This document shows positions 6,764-11,563 of a DNA stretch of 27,133 nucleotides, piece by piece. The translations under genes and the position numbers were made by a program. Within the stretch, counting starts at the first letter, position 1. Each line of letters begins with the position of its first letter. The notes under the pieces are model-generated. The model saw only the letters and a program-made list of their open reading frames with translations, did no database searches and was not told the DNA's origin. Origin of the DNA: a virus; IMG/VR virus record IMGVR_UViG_3300045918_000213, positions 1 through 27,133 of that record, one strand, 5' to 3'.

Positions 6764-6865
6764 TCAAGGCGCGGCGAGGATGACGAGGCCCACGATGGCG
6801 ATGGCGCCCCAGCAGGCAAACGGAACGAGGTCGTACGCGATACGATCGGTCGAAGGGAAGTTCAT
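6764..6865 (-). CDS. 33-residue single-pass membrane protein
   Basis: A short frame starts MNFPSTDRIAYDLV with TGGAGA seven bases upstream. Residues 14-31 are one hydrophobic transmembrane helix (FACWGAIAIVGLVILA), ending two residues later, so the N-terminus is polar and the C-terminus essentially the membrane anchor. It follows repeat hairpin B, which sits between it and the upstream gene. Tiny membrane proteins in early operons often target host envelope functions or exclude other phages, but no homology supports that here. Confidence 0.6.
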   Translation of the reverse strand: MNFPSTDRIAYDLVPFACWGAIAIVGLVILAAP

Positions 6866-6901
6866 GATGATTCTCCAGATGCCGGTAGTGGCATGGAGAA
6901 A

Positions 6902-6938
6902 CCCCGAGAAGGCTGGCGACTGCCAGCCTTTCCCGGGG
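6902..6938 (-). repeat. Intercistronic hairpin repeat, copy B
   Basis: The strongest of three related hairpins: inner arms AAGGCTGGC/GCCAGCCTT (9 bp, GACT loop) on outer arms CCCCG/CGGGG. It starts six bases after the upstream stop and ends about 35 bases before the next start. Read leftward it ends CTCGGGGTTTC and continues to TGCCACTACC, words shared with copy C. Confidence 0.75.
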
Positions 6939-6944
6939 ATCAAT

Positions 6945-7235
6945 TCACTCGGCGAGTGGGTCGGCCTGTTCGCGCGCGTACGCGCTATCGGCGTGGAAGG
7001 GCTCGACGTAGTCGTAGACGCCGTCCTTGATGGCGGAGTTGTCAGGCCAGACCACGACGCTGTCGTCGAAGCGGCGCTGGACCTCGGCGTCAAGGACATC
7101 GAGTGCGCAGTCGATGATCTTGTGGTTTAGCGTGAGGCAGTGGGCGTCGCACAGCTCGTTCAGGTGGAGGCTGATTATGCTGAGGAAGTAGTGGGCGCGA
7201 TCGAGGGTCGTCTGGTCGATGGTGCTGAGACTCAT
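6945..7235 (-). CDS. Small early protein (96 aa), unknown
   Basis: The start MSLSTIDQTT has AGGAGA five to six bases upstream, where the TAG of the preceding gene merges with the Shine-Dalgarno (TAGGAG). The protein is helical in its first two thirds (HYFLSIISLHLNELCDAHCL, KIIDCALDVLDAEVQRRF), then acidic with aromatic residues (YDYVEPFHAD). Three cysteines and four histidines are spread out without a clean zinc motif. No family is recognised. Repeat hairpin B follows its stop. Confidence 0.65.
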   Translation of the reverse strand: MSLSTIDQTTLDRAHYFLSIISLHLNELCDAHCLTLNHKIIDCALDVLDAEVQRRFDDSVVVWPDNSAIKDGVYDYVEPFHADSAYAREQADPLAE

Positions 7236-7244
7236 GGTCTTCTC

Positions 7245-7433
7245 CTAGTAGAGGCAGTCGGCGGTGTTGTAGGGGTCGCAGCCGAACGTGTAGCCCGGCA
7301 TGACAGGGACGACGATGGCGTCGAGGCCAACGAGGCGCATCTCGTTGGCGGCTTCGGCGGCCATGTCGAGAGGGCGAGGATCGAGGTGAACGATGACGCC
7401 GGTGGCGATGAACTTGACGCGTACGCTGAACAT
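7245..7433 (-). CDS. Small early protein (62 aa), unknown
   Basis: The frame starts MFSVRVKFIATGVIVHLDP, with TGGAGA seven bases upstream. A beta-strand-like N-terminus is followed by a helix (MAAEAANEMRLVGLDA), then a strand and a loop carrying two cysteines (YTFGCDPYNTADC). The beta-alpha-beta pattern suggests a compact folded domain, but nothing assigns it. It lies directly behind repeat hairpin C and its TAG stop becomes part of the next gene's ribosome-binding site. Confidence 0.65.
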   Translation of the reverse strand: MFSVRVKFIATGVIVHLDPRPLDMAAEAANEMRLVGLDAIVVPVMPGYTFGCDPYNTADCLY

Positions 7434-7468
7434 GGCAGTCTCCAGAATGGTTGGTAGTGGCACGACGA

Positions 7469-7495
7469 AACCCCGAGCCACTGAGGCCCGGGGTT
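7469..7495 (-). repeat. Intercistronic hairpin repeat, copy C
   Basis: Arms AACCCCG/CGGGGTT with inner GCC/GGC and a five-base loop, differing from copy A almost only in the loop. It begins seven bases past the TAA of the 74-residue gene. Leftward reading gives GGCTCGGGGTTTCGTCGTGCC, followed by ACTACC as in copy B. Confidence 0.7.
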
Positions 7496-7501
7496 CGGCG
7501 G

Positions 7502-7726
7502 TTAGATTGCGAGCACTTCGTCGAGGGTCATGGGCGGGAAGCGGCGGTCCCACTCGGCGAAGAGGGCGTCGAGGTGCGCATGCTCGGCTTCGAGCGTCAT
7601 GATGTCGCTACCGTCGAGATCGTCGAGTGCCGCAGCGCCGTTCTGTGAGATGAAGGCGGCGGTGTCCTGGATGTCGACGAGGAGATCTTCGACGCTGAGG
7701 CGCGCGAGGCTGTTGAGGTCGGTCAT
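7502..7726 (-). CDS. First gene of the leftward operon (74 aa), acidic, unknown
   Basis: The start MTDLNSLARLS has CTAGGAGC six to seven bases upstream, the same leader seen before two other genes of this operon although no gene ends in that TAG. The protein is acidic and helical (SVEDLLVDIQDTAAF, TLEAEHAHLDALFAEWDRRF), with a short hydrophobic end (LDEVLAI). It is the promoter-proximal gene of the leftward block, so it should be made first and most strongly. First-expressed small acidic phage proteins are often host-takeover or DNA-mimic proteins; for this one that is only a possibility. Confidence 0.65.
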   Translation of the reverse strand: MTDLNSLARLSVEDLLVDIQDTAAFISQNGAAALDDLDGSDIMTLEAEHAHLDALFAEWDRRFPPMTLDEVLAI

Positions 7727-7783
7727 GGTCTTGCTCCTAGGGATGTGGTGATACGTCTAACCCACCGCGCCACTGCGATCCCA

Positions 7784-7988
7784 GTGACTAAGCAGGCTAA
7801 TTACCCAACGCACCCTCGAGCGCAGCTACGAAGTAGCTGCGTGACCGCGCTACGAGGTAGCCAAGCCACTAAGTCACCCAGTGGCGCGAGTTCTTCACAA
7901 CGATGAATTTGGAAGAAGGTCCCTTGGCGACTACGAGTTCCGAATTCCGGTTCTTCGGGAGCCGAGGTTTGCGGACGCGGTGACTTAG
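7784..7988. repeat. GTGACT(A/T)AG words, cluster 1
   Basis: Exact copies lie at 7784-7792 (plus), 7869-7877 (minus, inside CCACTAAGTCACCCAGTGG) and 7980-7988 (plus), with a partial GACTTAG near 8105. The same word recurs inside the large terminase gene at 9958-9966 and 9993-10001. Spacing is irregular and both orientations occur, as for protein-binding sites rather than a tandem repeat. Confidence 0.55.
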
Positions 7989-8055
7989 CAGCTTTGCCAC
8001 GTATGACCAATGAGGTCCCGGATAGCGGATTGTTGAAAAAATTTTTAGTTTTCAT
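7801..8055 (-). CDS. Doubtful 84-residue frame in the control region
   Basis: A leftward frame starting MKTKNFFNNPLSG is open for 84 residues across the divergent region. For it: an AT-rich, lysine/asparagine-rich start as often seen at real gene starts, and correct orientation. Against it: a poor Shine-Dalgarno at long spacing, a C-terminal part that simply translates the two palindromes, and no recognisable domain. The palindromes look more like operators, so I favour non-coding DNA, but a small regulatory protein cannot be excluded. Confidence 0.25.
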   Translation of the reverse strand: MKTKNFFNNPLSGTSLVIRGKAAKSPRPQTSAPEEPEFGTRSRQGTFFQIHRCEELAPLGDLVAWLPRSAVTQLLRSCARGCVG

Positions 8056-8131
8056 ATGCGCGTTTGCTCGCCTATCCGGCGTAAGGCGTTGAACGAGCAG
8101 CCCCGACTTAGTGCAGCTAAGGTGGCCGCCC

Positions 8132-8554
8132 ATGAAAACCAAGCAATGCCCGTCGTGCAAACGGACGCTTGACCGCCAGAGAGACTTCTACCGGATCGAG
8201 ACACCGAAGATCACGCGCACGTCGTCCTACTGCCGACGCTGCTCGTCGGACAAGGTCATGGAGCGCTGGCGCGCCCGCCGACTGCGGAACATGGAGAAGG
8301 TCGTGGCGCACCTCCAGTCGAACGCCTGCGTCGACTGCGGCGAGGAGGACTGGCGCGTTCTGGAGTTCGACCACCGCGAACCATGCCTCAAGGTCGACGC
8401 GATCACGAATCTTGTGAACCGCGTCCCATGGAACCGAGTGAAGGCCGAGATGGAGAAGTGCGAGATCAGGTGCGCGAACTGCCACCGACGCAAGACCCAG
8501 GTCGACTTCGGCCACTACGCCTACCTGAACCTACCGACAGGAGTCCTGCACTGA
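8132..8554 (+). CDS. HNH endonuclease
   Basis: 140-residue protein beginning MKTKQCPSCK. A zinc ribbon uses C6, C9, C34 and C37. The HNH part follows: CVDCG (C66, C69), EFDHRE with D80-H81, and CEIRCANCHRRKT with C114, N116, C117 and H118, closing the beta-beta-alpha-metal fold. Phages often carry HNH proteins beside the terminase genes, where some are required for terminal cleavage of packaged DNA; others are homing nucleases. As the first rightward gene, two small genes ahead of terS, a packaging role is plausible. Shine-Dalgarno is weak (AAGGTGG). A GTG 21 bases upstream is less likely as the start. Confidence 0.85.
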   Translation: MKTKQCPSCKRTLDRQRDFYRIETPKITRTSSYCRRCSSDKVMERWRARRLRNMEKVVAHLQSNACVDCGEEDWRVLEFDHREPCLKVDAITNLVNRVPWNRVKAEMEKCEIRCANCHRRKTQVDFGHYAYLNLPTGVLH

Positions 8555-8757
8555 TGGACGAAGCCGACACCAGCGACCGCTTCGAGGCCATGCGGACCAT
8601 GACCTTCGATACTTTCCTCCAGAACTGCGTGGTCGACGCCATGACAAACGACGCGCAACACGTCAGTTTCACCATGAACTACCGCGGCAACGTCGTCGAA
8701 GCCGAGTTCAACATCAAGCGCGTCATAGTCCCTGGGTTCACAGATACCAAGCACTGA
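8554..8757 (+). CDS. Small protein (67 aa) in packaging operon, unknown
   Basis: The start MDEADTSDRFEAM overlaps the HNH stop as TGATG, with AGGAG ten bases upstream. The protein is short, with an acidic N-terminus, a helical middle (FDTFLQNCVVDAM) and a likely beta hairpin (HVSFTMNYRGNVVEAEFNI). No family is recognised. Tight coupling to HNH and to the following gene suggests co-expression with the packaging genes. Confidence 0.7.
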   Translation: MDEADTSDRFEAMRTMTFDTFLQNCVVDAMTNDAQHVSFTMNYRGNVVEAEFNIKRVIVPGFTDTKH

Positions 8758-8766
8758 GGAGTGCCC

Positions 8767-9027
8767 ATGCAAACCGAGTCTTTCAAGGTTCCGCAGCTCA
8801 AGCTCCGCGACATTAAGTCGTTCGAGGACCTCTTCGCGAACATGCCGCCGGAGGGCATGAGCGGAGTCGAGTGCGGCGTATTGGATCATCAGGGCCAGGA
8901 GGGTGCAGTGTTCATCATCCTCGGCCCGGATACGTCGCTGCTCGCCGGGCACATCGCTAATTTCGTGAACGAGCTGTTCAACGCCGCGTCGAGCGGCCTC
9001 GAACTCGGCGACTCGGACGACGAGTAG
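8767..9027 (+). CDS. Small protein (86 aa) in packaging operon, unknown
   Basis: The ATG at 8767 is chosen over a GTG at 8761 because GAGGAG lies five bases upstream of the ATG. The sequence reads MQTESFKVPQLKLRDIKSFE, then a beta-like segment (GAVFIILGPDTSLLAG), a helix (HIANFVNELFNAAS) and an acidic tail (GDSDDE). Nothing assigns it. It sits four bases before terS and may be a minor packaging or head accessory factor; that is positional inference only. Confidence 0.7.
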   Translation: MQTESFKVPQLKLRDIKSFEDLFANMPPEGMSGVECGVLDHQGQEGAVFIILGPDTSLLAGHIANFVNELFNAASSGLELGDSDDE

Positions 9028-9031
9028 CCGC

Positions 9032-9484
9032 ATGCCGGACTACACGGCCATCACCAACGACCTCTCCCACAAGGAGCGACTCTACGTCCAGGCCAAGTTA
9101 AAGGGCCTGGACGAAAGGGCTGCCGCTGCTGCTGCGGGCCTGTCGGTGACGTCGGCGGTCATCAAGCGCTGCCAACCAGTGCTCGAGGAAGCGCGCCGCC
9201 TGGACGCCGCTGAAGTCGGCATGACGCGCGACAAGCTGTACGACATGCTCATGGAGGCGTGGCGAATGTGCGTCGACGCCAAGGAGATGGTGCTTGTAGC
9301 ACGCTCGCTAGCCGAGCTATACGGCCTGAACGCAGCCAAGAAGATCCAGGTCGAGCAGAACAACACGACCACCGTGCGCGTCGAGCAGCTCAAGGGCATG
9401 ACGCTACAGGAGCTGGAGAAGCTCGCCGGCCGCGAGATCGTGGACGCGGAGTTCACGGTGCAGAAGCAGCTCACGAATGGCTAG
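9032..9484 (+). CDS. terS: Terminase small subunit
   Basis: 150-residue protein directly upstream of, and overlapping by 8 bp, the large terminase gene. The N-terminal part has an HTH-like pattern (KERLYVQAKLKGLDERAAAA then AGLSVTSAVIKR), as in small terminase DNA-binding domains. The middle is helical (MTRDKLYDMLMEAWRMC, KEMVLVARSLAELYG), as needed for oligomerisation, and the end carries a polar, beta-prone tail (NNTTTVRVEQLKGMT). The family recognises the packaging site and presents DNA to TerL. No clear Shine-Dalgarno is present, so coupling with the upstream gene is likely. Assignment rests on architecture and position rather than one diagnostic motif. Confidence 0.8.
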   Translation: MPDYTAITNDLSHKERLYVQAKLKGLDERAAAAAAGLSVTSAVIKRCQPVLEEARRLDAAEVGMTRDKLYDMLMEAWRMCVDAKEMVLVARSLAELYGLNAAKKIQVEQNNTTTVRVEQLKGMTLQELEKLAGREIVDAEFTVQKQLTNG

Positions 9485-11504
9485 AGCCCACCGGAAGCAA
9501 TTCCACGACCCCTGCCGCCGCTGCATCAAGGCGGAGGCCGGGAAGGAAGATCCTCGGCATCTGTGCGATCCGTGCTCTGCCGCCGCGAACTCCGCGTACG
9601 AGATCCTAAACCACCTGCGCGAACACCGCGACGAGATGCCGGACTGGATCGAGCGAGTGTCGGAGGCCATCGGCGCGCAGCCTCATAGGGCCTCCTCCGC
9701 CCTCGGCAAACTCATCGAGGACGTCCGCGACCGCGGGGTGATCCGCAACACGGTGCTGCGCCGCCTTGGAATCAAGGCCCCAAAAGAGGGTACGCCCGCC
9801 CAGCGCATCAAGCTCACCGCGCCGAAGGAGCGGCTGCACGTACCGAAGAACGCGCTGAAGGATGGCCAGCCGCTCCTCGACCGCGCCGTGCGCATGATCG
9901 AGAGCGGAATCGTCCCGGCCCGACCCATCGAGCGCCAAGTCACTGAGTCACTTAGCCCTAAGTCACAGCCCACCCAGCAGCAAAGTGACGCAGTGACTAA
10001 GGAACTGGCCGAGCGGGAGCTGGCCCGGCGCAAGCTGCTGCGGTTCGTCCTGCGCATGTACCCGGAGTACAAGGTCGGCTGGTTCAACATTGACCTGTGC
10101 GATCGGCTGGAGAAGTTCCTCCAGGACGTGATCGACCGCAAGAGCCCGCGACTGATGCTCAGCGTGCCGCCGCGCCACGGGAAGAGCTTCATCGTCTCCG
10201 AGAAGTTCCCGGCCTGGGCGCTGGGGCGCAACCCATCGCTGGAGTTCATCTCGACGTCGTACGGTCAGTCCCTGGCGAACGACTTCTCGTACAAGGTCCA
10301 GAACCTGCTGCAGATGCCGGAGTACCGCTCGGTGTTCCCGGACTGCGAGCTGGAGGAGGGAAGGTCGTCCATCGAGTCGTGGCGCACCACGAAGGGCGGC
10401 CAGTACCACGCCGTCGGCGCGGGCGGGCCGCTGACCGGCCGCGGCGCCCACGTCCTGAACATCGACGACCCGATCAAGAACCGCGAGGAGGCCGACAGCG
10501 CGAACATCCGCCAGTCGCTCTACAACTGGTACACGTCCACGGCGTACACCCGCCTGATGCCGGGCGGCGGGGTGCTGATCACCCAGACCCGCTGGCACGA
10601 CGATGACCTGATGGGCCGGCTGGAGGCGGAGTTCAAGGTAGCGCTGCGCCAGCTCGCCGACACCGGCGTGTTCCCGGAGGACGCTGACCGCTGGGAGATC
10701 ATCTCGTACCCGGCGATCGCCACCCAGGACGAGGAGCACCGGAAGCGCGGCGATGCGCTGCACCCAGGCTGGATGCCGCTGGGCGAGTTGCTGAAGCGCA
10801 AGCGCGCGCTCGGCCCGCGCGACTGGTCGGCGCTGTACCAGCAGAACCCGGTGCCGGACGAGGGCGGGTACTTCAAGCCCGGGTGGATCCGGTACGCCGA
10901 CACGATGCCGAAAACCGACACGCTGGCGATATACGCGGCGGTCGACTTGGCGGTGTCGAAGAAGGAGACGGCGGACTTCACGGCGATCGTCGTGGTCGGC
11001 GTGGACCAGCTCAACAACATCCATGTGCTCGACCTGCGCCATGGGCGCTTTGACTCGATGGAGATCATCGACCAGCTCTTCGACGTCTGGAAGGTCTGGC
11101 GGCCCCGCCTGATCGGTATCGAGGAGGGTGCCATCGCGTCGTCCATCGGACCGTTCCTGAACAAGCGCATCCAGGAGGAGCAGATCTGGGAGATGGCGAT
11201 CGAGCCGCTGAAGATCCGCCGAATGGATAAGGAGGCTCGCGCCCGGTCGATCCAGGGTCGCATGAGCCAGGGGAAGGTGTTCTTCCCGAAGAATGCGGAG
11301 TGGACGCCGACTCTGGTCAACGAGCTGCTGCGGTTCGGGCAGACGGCGCACGACGACTGCGTGGACGCGCTGGCATGGATCGGACAGATGCTCGAGACCA
11401 TCGTGGCGCCCGAGGCGCCGACCCGGCAGAAGACCGAGAGCTGGCGCGACAAGCTGCACAAGTTCGCCGGCGAGCAGGAGAGCGGGTCGTGGATGGCGGC
11501 TTAG
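9477..11504 (+). CDS. terL: Terminase large subunit with N-terminal Zn/helical extension
   Basis: 675-residue packaging motor. ATPase: Walker A SVPPRHGKS (229-237), Walker B HVLNIDD with D330/D331, coupling motif ITQTRW (368-373). RNase H-like nuclease: D490 in AAVDLA, E549 in IGIEEG, D630 in DDCVDAL. TerL enzymes of this type are about 480-550 residues; here about 185 residues precede the ATPase. This extension has a CxxC pair (C13/C16, C30/C33) consistent with a zinc site, a helical segment resembling an HTH (about 60-100), and a Ser/Gln/Pro linker (about 155-172) whose DNA carries the GTGACTTAG-type repeats. The start overlaps terS by 8 bp. The motor cuts and pumps DNA into the prohead through the portal. 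Confidence 0.95.
   Translation: MARAHRKQFHDPCRRCIKAEAGKEDPRHLCDPCSAAANSAYEILNHLREHRDEMPDWIERVSEAIGAQPHRASSALGKLIEDVRDRGVIRNTVLRRLGIKAPKEGTPAQRIKLTAPKERLHVPKNALKDGQPLLDRAVRMIESGIVPARPIERQVTESLSPKSQPTQQQSDAVTKELAERELARRKLLRFVLRMYPEYKVGWFNIDLCDRLEKFLQDVIDRKSPRLMLSVPPRHGKSFIVSEKFPAWALGRNPSLEFISTSYGQSLANDFSYKVQNLLQMPEYRSVFPDCELEEGRSSIESWRTTKGGQYHAVGAGGPLTGRGAHVLNIDDPIKNREEADSANIRQSLYNWYTSTAYTRLMPGGGVLITQTRWHDDDLMGRLEAEFKVALRQLADTGVFPEDADRWEIISYPAIATQDEEHRKRGDALHPGWMPLGELLKRKRALGPRDWSALYQQNPVPDEGGYFKPGWIRYADTMPKTDTLAIYAAVDLAVSKKETADFTAIVVVGVDQLNNIHVLDLRHGRFDSMEIIDQLFDVWKVWRPRLIGIEEGAIASSIGPFLNKRIQEEQIWEMAIEPLKIRRMDKEARARSIQGRMSQGKVFFPKNAEWTPTLVNELLRFGQTAHDDCVDALAWIGQMLETIVAPEAPTRQKTESWRDKLHKFAGEQESGSWMAA
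9938..10001. repeat. GTGACT(A/T)AG words, cluster 2 (inside terL)
   Basis: Within the TerL linker coding region lie CTAAGTCAC at 9958-9966 and GTGACTAAG at 9993-10001, plus partial AGTCAC copies at 9938 and 9946 and GTGAC at 9985. They match the words in the divergent region 2 kb upstream. The encoded peptide is low-complexity, so the DNA may be under its own constraint, for example as a packaging site. Confidence 0.5.
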
Positions 11505-11563
11505 ATTGCAGCCCCGATGCCGGAAGCCTGAGAGTAGGAAGCTACACGCCCTAGCGGAACCAA
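11505..11563 (+). other. Short gap between terL and portal
   Basis: 59 bp without a gene. No hairpin with a T-run is seen. An AGGAAG lies too far (about 24 bases) from the portal ATG to serve well, and the nearer GCGGAA is weak, so portal translation may start inefficiently or use another signal. Confidence 0.4.

Larger units (their letters stand above)
7727..8131. promoter_or_regulatory. Divergent control region
   Basis: Leftward and rightward operons diverge here. Visible elements: two near-identical dyads GCTACGA(A/G)GTAGC centred at 7831 and 7855 (24 bp apart; the first extends to CGCAGCTAC-GAA-GTAGCTGCG at 7821-7841); GTGACT(A/T)AG words at 7784-7792, 7869-7877 and 7980-7988; an A6T5 tract (8035-8046) in an AT-rich stretch to 8057; and CCGGATAG near 8018 facing CTATCCGG near 8073. 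It should hold early and late promoters and regulator sites. I cannot place exact -35/-10 boxes. Confidence 0.6.

Noticed and set aside
7727-8131. Integration site or lysogeny switch in the divergent region
   Set aside because: No integrase, no CI/Cro-like HTH gene in the window; operators alone do not show lysogeny.
9963-11459. 498-residue antisense frame opposite terL
   Set aside because: Same type of shadow; TerL motifs are clear on the other strand.
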